Positions 30,031 through 38,820 of a stretch of 47,180 nucleotides of DNA are shown one piece after another. Below the pieces are notes generated by a model. It worked only from the letters and a program-made list of their open reading frames with translations. It made no database searches and was not told where the DNA came from. The stretch comes from Siphonobacter sp. SORGH_AS_0500 (GTDB lineage: Bacteria; Bacteroidota; Bacteroidia; Cytophagales; Spirosomataceae): NCBI RefSeq assembly GCF_002838835.1, contig NZ_NHPP01000027.1, positions 1-47,180 of the forward strand, given 5' to 3'. Every line of letters starts with the position of its first letter. The first letter of the stretch is position 1. A program made the translations under genes and the position numbers.

Positions 30031-30105
30031 ATGGACGCTGGTCCGAGTCATCGCTCATCTCTTTCTATACTACCGGGTCTGTTGGGGCCAGGGGTCGCTC
30101 CGTAG
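30031..30105 (+). CDS. Possible 24-residue leader peptide upstream of the MgtC gene
   Basis: Short frame MDAGPSHRSSLSILPGLLGPG ending VAP-stop, placed between the promoter box and the MgtC start. Four of 24 residues are proline. Salmonella mgtC is controlled by short leader ORFs including a proline-rich one, so the arrangement is suggestive, but there is no direct evidence that this frame is translated and no good ribosome binding site was seen. Confidence 0.25.
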   Translation: MDAGPSHRSSLSILPGLLGPGVAP

Positions 30106-30126
30106 TGCATTATTTGCATGAAGTGA

Positions 30127-30161
30127 CCCATCTGCTCCACCAAAGGCCACGGGCAGATGGG
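30127..30161 (+). promoter_or_regulatory. Leader hairpin upstream of the MgtC gene
   Basis: CCCATCTGC (30127-30135) pairs exactly with GCAGATGGG (30153-30161) around a 17-base loop. It lies 22 bases after the small leader frame and 40 bases before the MgtC ATG. It could control translation or transcription of the downstream genes; no T tract follows. Confidence 0.4.
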
Positions 30162-30201
30162 CGGCTGGACGGCTTCGTATTTATCAGAAAGGAGACCTGT
30201 G

Positions 30202-30915
30202 ATGACTACGCTAGTATTTGCCGAACGTTTAGCCATGGCCATGCTGTTAGGGGCACTTGTGGGTTTCGAGCGGCAATGGCAGCAGAAAAGTGCCGGGCTA
30301 CGTACCAATACGCTGGTATCGCTCGGTGCAGCCGCCTTTATTCTCTTATCGGTGGCCATGACCGATGCGAAAGGCGATCCCTCACGGGTGGCAGGGCAGA
30401 TTGTGACAGGAATTGGTTTTCTGGGGGCGGGAGTGATTATGCGTAATGGTCTGAACGTGCAGGGGCTCAATACGGCCGCTACCATCTGGTGCTCGGCAGC
30501 CGTCGGTAGCTTGTGCGGAGTGGGATTGTTAGGCGAAGCAGTGGTCACGACTACCGCTATCGTGCTGACCCACCTGTTGCTACGTCCGCTCGGGACCCGC
30601 ATTAGTCGTGCCCCCGTTAACCGAGCTGACGAAGCCGAGCAAACCGACTACCTGATTAGTGTCAAGTGCCGTGAAACTGTCGAAAATCACATTCGGGTCC
30701 TGCTCATGCAGTACCTAACGGGCGACGAAAATTTACTATTACGATCCCTGACCAGCCATGACAACGGTCACCCCGCCAACGCTATCATCACCGCTGAAAT
30801 TATAGCGGCAGGCCAACAGGAGCATCGGATGGAACGCATTGTGAGTCGATTAACTATCGAGGAGCAGGTTACCCAGGTCAGTTGGGCGGTAGTAGGCCAA
30901 CAGGTTGATTTATAA
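30202..30915 (+). CDS. MgtC/SapB-family inner-membrane protein
   Basis: Membrane protein family linked to Mg2+ limitation, acid tolerance and ATP synthase control; exact activity is unsettled. I start at the ATG at 30202 (MTTLVFAERLAMAMLLGALVG), preceded by GGAG 7 bases upstream; an ATG at 30157 is less likely. The family signature is clear: LVGFERQWQQKSAGLRTNTLVSLGAAAF, then GQIVTGIGFLGAGVIMRNG and GLNTAATIWCSAAVGSLCGVG with several membrane helices. A soluble C-terminal domain follows (about 145-237). It sits between the sensor kinase and the RND efflux genes, 97 bases before the adaptor, suggesting co-regulation with metal export. Confidence 0.92.
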   Translation: MTTLVFAERLAMAMLLGALVGFERQWQQKSAGLRTNTLVSLGAAAFILLSVAMTDAKGDPSRVAGQIVTGIGFLGAGVIMRNGLNVQGLNTAATIWCSAAVGSLCGVGLLGEAVVTTTAIVLTHLLLRPLGTRISRAPVNRADEAEQTDYLISVKCRETVENHIRVLLMQYLTGDENLLLRSLTSHDNGHPANAIITAEIIAAGQQEHRMERIVSRLTIEEQVTQVSWAVVGQQVDL

Positions 30916-31012
30916 GCATTTTCTAAAGTCGACCGGATTATAAACCTTATCCTTTGCCACCTAACTTAAGTGTATAAAAGCTGAATTTTCATTTAGCCTG
31001 ACCTATCTTCCT

Positions 31013-32134
31013 ATGCTTTGTTTTAAGTGCATTACTCAGCTACTACTAGTAATGAGTCTGCTATGGGCCTGCCAACCCAACCCCCCCCAGCAGGCTGAAG
31101 AGCCCAATCTGGTTATGAAAGGTGATACCGTTGTGGTCCCCGCCAGATCTACCATTCGCTCCCAGCTCAAAACGTATCTGGTCACCCAGGAGCAGTATCG
31201 ACAGCAACTGACCTCGGCTGCTACGGTGCAGGCGATCCCCAATCAGTACGCCGACATTGCTCCTCCTTTCGATGGCCGTATTCTCCGCTCGTTTGTGCAA
31301 CTCGGCCAGTCGGTTGCTGCAGGTGCTCCTTTGTTTGAACTCAGTTCACCCGATTTTACCGACGCTCAGAAGGCTTATTTTCAGGCGAGGCAACAGCACC
31401 AGTTGGCCGACCTGAATTTCAAACGCCAGCAGGATCTGATGGAAAACGGCGTAGGTACCCAGCGGGAACTGGAAGAAGCACGAACCAACGCGGCTATTCA
31501 GCAAAAAGAGTACGAAAATGCCCTGGCCAGCCTCCGGTTATTCCGGGCCGACGCGGCCAAACTCACGCTCGGTCAGCCGCTGGTCGTTCGTTCACCCATT
31601 GCTGGGCAGGTGATCCGTAACAGCATTGTAGTCGGACAATACCTGACCGATAATGCGACTCCTGTAGCTACCGTTGCGGAATTGTCCAAAGTCTGGGTGG
31701 CCGGGCAGGTCAAAGAAAAAGACATTCGGTTTGTCCACCAGAACGACGAAGTAAGCGTGCAGGTGACGGCTTATCCGGGCGAAAACATTCCCGGTCGGGT
31801 TTTTCACCTGAGCGAAACCGTAGATGAAGCAACCAAAGCCATTGAGGCACTGGTGCTTTGCCCTAATCCGAACCGGAAACTCAAACCCGGCATGTACGCC
31901 ACCATTCGATTCATTGAACAGGCTCAGCCCACCATCCTGATTCCAGCAGCCGCCCTGTTGCAAAGAGAAGAAAAAAGCTACGTCTTTCTGCAAACGGCTC
32001 CCGGTCATTATATCCGCCGGTCTTTGGAAACGGGTGATACCCAAAACGGACGGGTAGTAGTCAAATCAGGGTTAAAAGCCGGTGATGTCATTGTATCGAC
32101 CGGTGCTTTCTATCTACTTCAGGCCGAACAATAA
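31013..32134 (+). CDS. RND efflux periplasmic adaptor (membrane fusion protein, CzcB/CusB type)
   Basis: Periplasmic adaptor linking the pump to its outer-membrane channel. It is a 373-residue lipoprotein with lipobox Cys20 (SLLWAC). The lipoyl/barrel-sandwich half-motifs are YADIAPPFDGRILRSFVQLGQSV and PLVVRSPIAGQVIRNSIVVGQYL, separated by a coiled-coil hairpin (ARQQHQLADLNFKRQQDL onward, about 120-185). A beta-barrel domain (VWVAGQVKEKDIRFV) and a C-terminal membrane-proximal domain (GDVIVSTGAFYLLQAEQ) follow. It lacks the methionine-rich N-terminus of copper/silver CusB proteins. It ends 11 bases before the pump gene. Confidence 0.93.
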   Translation: MLCFKCITQLLLVMSLLWACQPNPPQQAEEPNLVMKGDTVVVPARSTIRSQLKTYLVTQEQYRQQLTSAATVQAIPNQYADIAPPFDGRILRSFVQLGQSVAAGAPLFELSSPDFTDAQKAYFQARQQHQLADLNFKRQQDLMENGVGTQRELEEARTNAAIQQKEYENALASLRLFRADAAKLTLGQPLVVRSPIAGQVIRNSIVVGQYLTDNATPVATVAELSKVWVAGQVKEKDIRFVHQNDEVSVQVTAYPGENIPGRVFHLSETVDEATKAIEALVLCPNPNRKLKPGMYATIRFIEQAQPTILIPAAALLQREEKSYVFLQTAPGHYIRRSLETGDTQNGRVVVKSGLKAGDVIVSTGAFYLLQAEQ

Positions 32135-32145
32135 GCCCGCTTCCC

Positions 32146-35100
32146 ATGAATCAACTCGTTCGTTCCGCTATCCAGAAGCGTTGGCTGATGGTAGCCCTGT
32201 TTGTCCTGATCGGGGTATTTGGCTATTATTCCTGGACACAACTTAGCATTGAAGCCTATCCCGATATCGCCGACGTAACGTCACAGGTTATTACACAAGT
32301 GCCCGGGCTGGCGGCTGAAGAAGTCGAACAGCAGATAACCATTCCCCTCGAACGTGCCCTCAACGGTATTCCGGGGCTGCACGTCATGCGTTCCAAAAGC
32401 ACCTTTGGCTTGTCCATGATTACCCTCGTCTTTGAAGACGGTGTCGAGGACTACTGGGCTCGCCAACGCATGACCGAGCGAATCAATGGTGTAGATCTGC
32501 CGTACGGAGCTACGCCCGAGCTGGATCCGCTGACTTCGCCCATCGGGGAGATTTACCGCTACATCATCGTCAGTGACCGCTACAGCCTACGTGAGTTAAA
32601 AGACATGCAGGACTGGACGATTATTCCCCGGCTCAAACAGGTTTTCGGGGTCGTCGATGTAACAAATTTCGGGGGTATCACCACCCAGTATCAGGTCGAG
32701 ATCGATCCACGTAAATTAACTCAGTACAACCTGTCGCTCAGCAACGTAACGGATCAAATCGGGAAAAATAACGCCAATGTCGGCGGCAGTATCCTTAACC
32801 GGGGCGATGAAGGCTACGTTGTTCGGGGTATCGGGTTACTCAAATCACTGGACGATATTGGTAACATCGTTGTCGCCACCAATAAAGGGGTTCCCGTATT
32901 TGTCAAAGATCTGGGAACGGTCAAGTATGGTCAACTGGAGCGAAAAGGCGTTCTGGGCTACACAGACCACCAGCATGGTTATCCCGAAAGTATTGAAGGG
33001 ATTGTATTGCTACTGAAGCGGGAAAACCCGTCGCACGTACTCGAAGGAGTACATCAGGCCGTTAACGAACTCAATCACGGGCTATTACCCGAAGGCGTAC
33101 AGATTGTACCGTTTAGCGACCGCACCGCACTGGTAAAAACGACTCTGAACACCGTTTCGCACACCCTACTGGAAGGCATTGGGCTGGTCGTTGTCGTCCT
33201 GATCGTCTTTCTGGGCAATTGGCGGGGGGCTTTACTGGTGGCTATTACCATTCCGCTGGCTTTATTGATGGCCTTTATCCTGATGCACCTGACCAATATT
33301 CCGGCGAATCTGCTTTCGCTCGGAGCCATTGACTTCGGGATCATTGTCGATGGGGCCATTGTAATGATGGAAACCATCCTGAAACAGCGTGAACATCATC
33401 CCGACGAGGTATTGGAAGAAAAAAGCATTGCCGAACAAGCCATGCAGGTGGCCCGCCCGATCTTTTTTGCTACGCTGATCATTATCACGGCCTACCTGCC
33501 CTTGTTTGCCTTTGAGCGGGTCGAACGAAAACTGTTTACGCCTATGGCCTTCACGGTAGGCTATGCCCTGTTTGGGGCACTGATGGTGGCACTCCTACTG
33601 ATTCCCGGACTGGCGTATGCTACGTATCGCAAGCCCCGTAAGCTGTTTCACAACAAGTGGCTGGAACGGCTGAACGAGGGCTACCACAACCAGGTTGTTC
33701 GAATTCTGGAACGACCCAAGCGGGTGTTTGCTCCCTTGGGAGTCGTGCTGGTCGGAGCTATTGTGCTGACAGGAATGGTTGGTAAAGATTTTCTGCCGCC
33801 CCTGGATGAAGGTTCGATCTGGCTTCAGGTGACGCTGCCGCCCGGCCTGACCCTGCAACGGTCGCGGGACATGGCTAACCAGCTCCGGGCTGTTACGCTC
33901 CGCCATCCGGAAGTAACGTACATGATGACGCAGGCCGGACGGAACGACGACGGAACGGACCCCTGGACACCTTCGCATTTTGAGTGCTCGATTGGTCTCA
34001 AACCCTACGATGAGTGGCCTTCCGGAATGACCAAATACGATCTGATCAATCAACTAGCGGCCGATTACGCCACAATGCCGGGGTATACCGTCGGCTTTTC
34101 CCAACCCATGATCGACGGAGTTATGGACAAGATTTCCGGGGCACACTCGGAACTGGTGGTTAAAATCTACGGGAAGGATTTTAAAGAAACCCGGCATCTG
34201 GCCGAGCGGGTGGAGCGGGTTCTTCGGCAAACGCCCGGTGCCGTTGACGTAGCTATCGACCAGGAACCACCTTTGCCGCAGCTCCAGATTAAAGTAGACC
34301 GCGACGCGGTGGCCCGGTACGGGCTAAACGTCGCAGACGTTGCAGAACTGATTGAAGTGGCCATCGGAGGAAAAGCCGTCTCGCAGATTTTTATCGGCGA
34401 AAAAGTGTACGACATCACCTGCCGCTTCACCGAAGACAGCCGCCGAACCCCCGAAGACATCGGTAACCTAACCCTGACAACGCCGAGCGGAACCAAGATT
34501 CCCCTCTCTCAGGTGGCTCTGATTCAACTCAACACGGGAGAAAGTACCATTACCCGCGAGATGAACAAACGGCATTTGACGGTAAAGCTCAATGTGCGGG
34601 GCCGTGATCTGACATCCCTGTTAACGGATGCTCAGGCTCGTATTGCCCAGCAGGTGAAGTTCGACCCTGTCAAATACCAGATCAAATGGGGTGGTCAGTT
34701 TGAAAACCAGAACCGGGCCTACGCCCATTTAGCCTTTATCGTGCCGTTGGCCCTGGCTATTATGTTTTTGTTATTATATGCCGCCTTCGGTACGTTTAGT
34801 CAGGCAGGGCTGATTCTGTCGGTTGTGCCGTTGGCTTTGTTCGGAGGAATGCTGGCTCTGAACATTCGGGGTATGACGTTGAACGTATCCAGTGCGGTAG
34901 GCTTTATCGCTCTTTTTGGGGTAGCTATCCAGAACGGTGTCTTGATGATTTCTAACCTAAACCGGCTTCGCCGGGAAGGAATGGCCCTGAAAGAAGCCGT
35001 ATTAGCTGGCACGCATGAGCGATTCAGACCCATTCTGATGACGGCTACGGTTGCCGTACTGGGCCTGTTACCGGCTTCCCTGGCGACGGGTATCGGTTCA

Positions 35101-35268
35101 GACGTTCAGCGACCCCTGGCAACCGTTATCGTGTACGGCTTGTTTGTGGCGACGGCCATTACCCTATTTGTTTTACCAGCTCTGTATTTTCTATTGGAGT
35201 CCCGTTCGTCGAGTCTGACCAAACCCAACGCTGGCGACACTAACTCATCCACCCCTTCCGCCGTATGA
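32146..35268 (+). CDS. Heavy-metal efflux RND pump (CzcA/CusA family)
   Basis: Proton-driven inner-membrane pump that exports metal cations through the adaptor and channel. The 1040-residue protein starts MNQLVRSAIQKRWLMVALFVL and has the usual two halves of six helices with large periplasmic loops. The heavy-metal RND motif DFGIIVDGAIVMMET is intact and contains the proton-relay Asp residues. The second-half blocks GSIWLQVTLPPGLTL and SSAVGFIALFGVAIQNGVLMIS are also typical. By eye, the methionine triad of Cu/Ag pumps is absent: DPWTPSHFECSI and VMDKISGAHSE replace CusA blocks that carry Met, so a divalent metal such as Zn, Co or Ni is more likely. The TolC gene overlaps the 3' end by 4 bases (ATGA). 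Confidence 0.95.
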   Translation: MNQLVRSAIQKRWLMVALFVLIGVFGYYSWTQLSIEAYPDIADVTSQVITQVPGLAAEEVEQQITIPLERALNGIPGLHVMRSKSTFGLSMITLVFEDGVEDYWARQRMTERINGVDLPYGATPELDPLTSPIGEIYRYIIVSDRYSLRELKDMQDWTIIPRLKQVFGVVDVTNFGGITTQYQVEIDPRKLTQYNLSLSNVTDQIGKNNANVGGSILNRGDEGYVVRGIGLLKSLDDIGNIVVATNKGVPVFVKDLGTVKYGQLERKGVLGYTDHQHGYPESIEGIVLLLKRENPSHVLEGVHQAVNELNHGLLPEGVQIVPFSDRTALVKTTLNTVSHTLLEGIGLVVVVLIVFLGNWRGALLVAITIPLALLMAFILMHLTNIPANLLSLGAIDFGIIVDGAIVMMETILKQREHHPDEVLEEKSIAEQAMQVARPIFFATLIIITAYLPLFAFERVERKLFTPMAFTVGYALFGALMVALLLIPGLAYATYRKPRKLFHNKWLERLNEGYHNQVVRILERPKRVFAPLGVVLVGAIVLTGMVGKDFLPPLDEGSIWLQVTLPPGLTLQRSRDMANQLRAVTLRHPEVTYMMTQAGRNDDGTDPWTPSHFECSIGLKPYDEWPSGMTKYDLINQLAADYATMPGYTVGFSQPMIDGVMDKISGAHSELVVKIYGKDFKETRHLAERVERVLRQTPGAVDVAIDQEPPLPQLQIKVDRDAVARYGLNVADVAELIEVAIGGKAVSQIFIGEKVYDITCRFTEDSRRTPEDIGNLTLTTPSGTKIPLSQVALIQLNTGESTITREMNKRHLTVKLNVRGRDLTSLLTDAQARIAQQVKFDPVKYQIKWGGQFENQNRAYAHLAFIVPLALAIMFLLLYAAFGTFSQAGLILSVVPLALFGGMLALNIRGMTLNVSSAVGFIALFGVAIQNGVLMISNLNRLRREGMALKEAVLAGTHERFRPILMTATVAVLGLLPASLATGIGSDVQRPLATVIVYGLFVATAITLFVLPALYFLLESRSSSLTKPNAGDTNSSTPSAV

Positions 35269-36560
35269 TTCAGGTTATTTTTCGTCAAACAATAGGTGTT
35301 TTGCTGCTCACCGCTCTGGCCATTCCCGCTGTTCAGGCCCAGGTCGATACGACGTTCCGGCGGGAGCCACTGGCATTTGCTGCGTATCTGGGTCAGGTGG
35401 GTCAGCAAAACCTAAGCTATGCCAGTCAGCAGTTCAATGTCGATGTAGCACAGGCCGCCATTGCTCAAGCCCGTATTTTTCCCGATCCTACGCTGGGGGT
35501 TGGCTATTTTAATAATGGCCAGCGTCGACTCCAAACGGGTTACGGTTTCCTGTTTCAGTATAGCCAAACGCTGGAGCTGGGCGGAAAGCGACGGGCCCGT
35601 ATCCATCTGGCACAAAGCCAAACCGAACTGGCCCAGGCTACGCTGCTCGATTTTTTTCGGCTACTTCGGGCCGATGCCACGCTAGGCTTTCTGGAAGGCA
35701 TCCATCGGCAGCGGATTTTTCAGATTCAGCAGATGAATTACCGCTACCTGGTTCAGTTGGCCGAAGCCAACCAGAAACGGAATCGTCTGGGAACGCTCTC
35801 CGAAGTAGATGCCATTCAATCGCGGGTGGAGGCCGACAATGCCCTGAACAGCCTGATTCAGGCCGAAGCTGACTGGAAAACGGCCCTGATTGCCCTGGGA
35901 CAGTTTCGGAGTGGCTTACCCAAAGATACCTTATATCAGCCCGTCGGTGATCTTTCCCGCTTCGATCGCACCTTTGCGTTAGAACCGCTCATTATTCAGG
36001 CACAAAACACTCGGGCTGACTTACTAGCCGCCCGACAGGGACAGGATGTAGCCCAAAAAGCCTTGCAACTTGCCCGAGCCAACCGCATGATTGATCTGGG
36101 GCTATCGCTCAGTAATAACTACGTCAGCCGGATCACCAACATCATTGAACCCACGCCTTCCTACAATACCCTATCGGCGGGCATAGCCATTCCACTTAAA
36201 TTTTCCAATCGCTACAACAGTGATATACGGATCGCTCGTTTGCAGAGCCAGCAAGCCGATCTGGCTTATCGGCAAGTCGAGGTACAGATTCGGGTTGAGG
36301 TCACGCAGGCCTTTGAGCAATATGGAGCCGCCCGACGACAAATCCAGCAATTCAACAACGATCTATTAACCCGGGCACAGCGGGTGCTGGAAGGTCGGAT
36401 TTATTCGTACAACCGGGGTGAATCTTCGCTGCTGGAAGTACTGGCTGCCCGGCAAACGTTCAATCAGTTACAACTAGCCTATACCGAAGCCTTGATTACG
36501 TATGCCTCGGCTTTAGTAAATCTGGAACGAACGGCGGGTATCTGGGATATTGATTTTTAA
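35265..36560 (+). CDS. TolC-family outer-membrane efflux channel (CzcC/CusC type)
   Basis: Outer-membrane tunnel of the tripartite metal pump. The 431-residue protein has a signal peptide (GVLLLTALAIPAVQAQ). It also has two repeats of long helices and strands, including NVDVAQAAIAQARIFPDPTLGVG, SQTLELGGKRRARIHLAQ and IPLKFSNRYNSDIRIARLQSQ, ending in SYNRGESSLLEVLAARQTFNQ. This pattern is typical of CzcC. Its start overlaps the pump stop and its stop lies 19 bases before the next start, so all genes of the pump are one transcription unit. Confidence 0.94.
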   Translation: MIQVIFRQTIGVLLLTALAIPAVQAQVDTTFRREPLAFAAYLGQVGQQNLSYASQQFNVDVAQAAIAQARIFPDPTLGVGYFNNGQRRLQTGYGFLFQYSQTLELGGKRRARIHLAQSQTELAQATLLDFFRLLRADATLGFLEGIHRQRIFQIQQMNYRYLVQLAEANQKRNRLGTLSEVDAIQSRVEADNALNSLIQAEADWKTALIALGQFRSGLPKDTLYQPVGDLSRFDRTFALEPLIIQAQNTRADLLAARQGQDVAQKALQLARANRMIDLGLSLSNNYVSRITNIIEPTPSYNTLSAGIAIPLKFSNRYNSDIRIARLQSQQADLAYRQVEVQIRVEVTQAFEQYGAARRQIQQFNNDLLTRAQRVLEGRIYSYNRGESSLLEVLAARQTFNQLQLAYTEALITYASALVNLERTAGIWDIDF

Positions 36561-36579
36561 GCCATTAGCTATCCAGTCT

Positions 36580-37277
36580 ATGAAAATAATGCTTATTCCT
36601 CTGCTGTTGCTGGCAACGGTTGGAGCCACCGCTCAGGTTTACAAGCCCTTACCAGACCAGCCAGAATCTGGTCAACTGACCATCAGTCTGCGTGGTGGCG
36701 TGGGCCTGTCTACGGTTGTGGGTCGAGATGCCCACGATAGTTTGTCAACCGGGGGCTCCCCTGGCTACAAGACTGGGTTAACCCTGGGGCTGTGCGTTAC
36801 GTCCCATCTAAAACCTACGTTCTGGCTCGGACACGAACTCTGGCTTCAGCAGCAGGGGGCTATGGTTCGTCTGAATGACGACAACGGACAATCATACACC
36901 AGCCGGTTACGGCTACAGTACCTTACCATTTTTCCGGCCAATTTCACCTGGGTGCAAAGAAGTTTACGGCTGTACGCTGGTCCTTACGTAAGCATGGCAT
37001 TAGCTGCATCGATCCAACGAAAAGACCCGGCTGGCCATCTGCAAACTGATACCTCGGTATATGGCACCGCTCGTACATTGACTGGTTACGTGTCAAAAAT
37101 CGATGCCGGATTAGGCTGGGTCTGGATTACGCCATTGGAAGCCGCTGGACGGTTGGGCTTCGTTTCCAGCGGGGATTAGTACCCATCTGGAACGAGAACA
37201 CGCTCAATCAACGGGGGCAGCCAGCCGTTTACAACCAGAACGGAACACTTACGGTGGGGTATCAACTGAGTCACTAG
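36580..37277 (+). CDS. Outer-membrane beta-barrel protein (PorT-like), one frameshift
   Basis: I start at ATG 36580 (MKIMLIPLLLLATVGATAQ), a clear signal peptide. The rest alternates polar and apolar residues in short strands (LTISLRGGVGLSTVVG, KTGLTLGLCVTSHLKPTFWLG, LRLQYLTIFPANFTWV, LRLYAGPYVSMALA), as in small Bacteroidota outer-membrane barrels. The frame breaks near 37137-37138; one added G restores TVGLRFQRGLVPIWN and the terminal strand LTVGYQLSH with a C-terminal stop at 37275-37277. About 232 residues. It follows the metal efflux channel by 19 bases and is probably co-transcribed. Function unknown; it may be a pump accessory or porin-like protein. Confidence 0.78.
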
Positions 37278-37660
37278 TGACCTAGCGGTCAATCTTTGCT
37301 TATTAAACATGAAGACTCGTTCGTAGGCATTTTTTTGTCCTCAGGTCCACCAAACTCATCTTTAGCCCAGTTTAAGGGTTACATCCAGGACAATCAATTT
37401 TCTACTTGAGCTTCTATGGCGATAATCCTTCTTCCGTTGCGATGAGCTTTTCTAATTCGTAGATCACCGTGACGGATTGAAGGTTTTCAGATTAAAGCAA
37501 ACTATTACCCCTGAAGTGCCCTTAGTCCCAATTCCGTTTTGAACAGCTTCTTTATCCAGAAAAAGGGTATGTTTAAAACGTTGGTACACAAGGGTATAAG
37601 AGATATCTAACGAAAATCAAGCGTATAAAGGGGGTTAAAAAGACGTCACGTGCCATGGCA
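37278..37660. other. 383-base gap after the efflux operon
   Basis: No gene is recognised on either strand. A minus-strand segment near 37415-37490 is open for about 24 codons with mixed composition but has no start or family resemblance. A T tract (37329-37335) about 50 bases after the barrel gene stop could aid termination, but no stem precedes it. Confidence 0.4.
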
Positions 37661-38599
37661 TTACAGCAACTTTCGTATCTTCTTTTCCAGACTCCTAGCC
37701 TGTTTTTGTGCCTGATCCAGGGGTAACCCGGATGGTAAGCCGGGGCGTTTGTGACCTGTTGCCGAAAGCCAGGCGTTCCTTACTATTTGCTGCTGTTCCG
37801 TTATTAGTTTTACTAGTTCATCAGCGTTCTTTTTATCGCCTAATGCTTCAGATAAAGACTCAGTTCTGCTTAGTTTTTCGGAATCGTCTTTCACGAGGTA
37901 CCTCAGCATTTCTCTGGCCATTAACCAATGGCCCAAAGCTCCGGGATGTACACCGTCTTGGGCCAGGTAAAAAGTAGAATCCCGTTTTTTCTGTTGTTCG
38001 AGAAACGCCTTCATCGGAAAATGGAGGTCGATTACTTCCCAATGTTGTCGCTCTCGCTGGTTAATCAACCAGTCCGAGTAATCATCTAACACTTGAGCAT
38101 AACCCGTTGCTCCTCCTCTACCATCATCGTATAAGGGCGGTGTGCTGTGGATGATTCTGGCCCCGGCCTTTTCTACTTCCTGATGCAACCACTCCATTCC
38201 CGACTGAAAAGCCTTGAATCGGGAGGAATCGAAAGGCATATAAATACCATCATTCATTCCATAGCAGGCAAAAACCAAATCGGGTTTGATTTGAGTTAAT
38301 ACCCGCTCAAGCCGTTCGTGCAGGTCGGGACGGGGAAATTTTCCATCCGCATGATTGGGCTCAGACAAACCAGAAACCGTTTCACTGGGCAACCCTACAT
38401 TGATAAACGTATAATTACTTTTGGGGTAATGCATACGCACATAAGCGATCACATCATTCACATATCTGCCGTCGTACGTTATGCTATTCCCCAGGAAAAG
38501 CACCCGGCTAACACCTTTAGGTAAAGGCTGAGCCACCGATACGCTTGGGAATAGGAAACAGTAACCTATAAGAAAGATTAATCGGATGGTGCTTTTCAT
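37661..38599 (-). CDS. SGNH/GDSL-family esterase, exported
   Basis: Probable carbohydrate esterase or deacetylase. I start at the ATG at 38597-38599 (MKSTIRLIFLIGYCFLFPSV), a clear signal peptide; a TTG 12 bases upstream is less likely. The SGNH blocks are present: RVLFLGNSITYDG with the nucleophile Ser, FINVGLPSETVSG, LVFACYGMNDGIYMPFD with Asn, and DGVHPGALGHWLMAREML with the Asp-x2-His pair. About 312 residues with a helical C-terminal extension rich in Lys and Gln. It is transcribed alone and diverges from the hybrid kinase gene by 221 bases. Confidence 0.87.
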   Translation of the reverse strand: MKSTIRLIFLIGYCFLFPSVSVAQPLPKGVSRVLFLGNSITYDGRYVNDVIAYVRMHYPKSNYTFINVGLPSETVSGLSEPNHADGKFPRPDLHERLERVLTQIKPDLVFACYGMNDGIYMPFDSSRFKAFQSGMEWLHQEVEKAGARIIHSTPPLYDDGRGGATGYAQVLDDYSDWLINQRERQHWEVIDLHFPMKAFLEQQKKRDSTFYLAQDGVHPGALGHWLMAREMLRYLVKDDSEKLSRTESLSEALGDKKNADELVKLITEQQQIVRNAWLSATGHKRPGLPSGLPLDQAQKQARSLEKKIRKLL

Positions 38600-38820
38600 A
38601 AATAATAACAATTTTTGATTATTGATAATAACAGATACTTATTAGTCATTTCCTACCCGATTCTACAAAAACTTTGATTAATAAGGGATAACCTTCTGGT
38701 AGATTTAAAACAATTTGATGGAATTATGATTAAACATACGAGCTGTAAGTTAAGAAATGAACCTTTCCATTTCTTAATACTTAACACCCATTCCATTTAA
38801 TTTCAAGGGACACTATTATT

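Noticed and set aside
30048..30602. 184-codon minus-strand frame overlapping mgtC
   Set aside because: The plus-strand frame has the MgtC signature and membrane helices; the minus-strand product is low complexity.
33595..34053. 152-codon minus-strand frame inside the RND pump gene
   Set aside because: Antisense shadow of a highly conserved gene.
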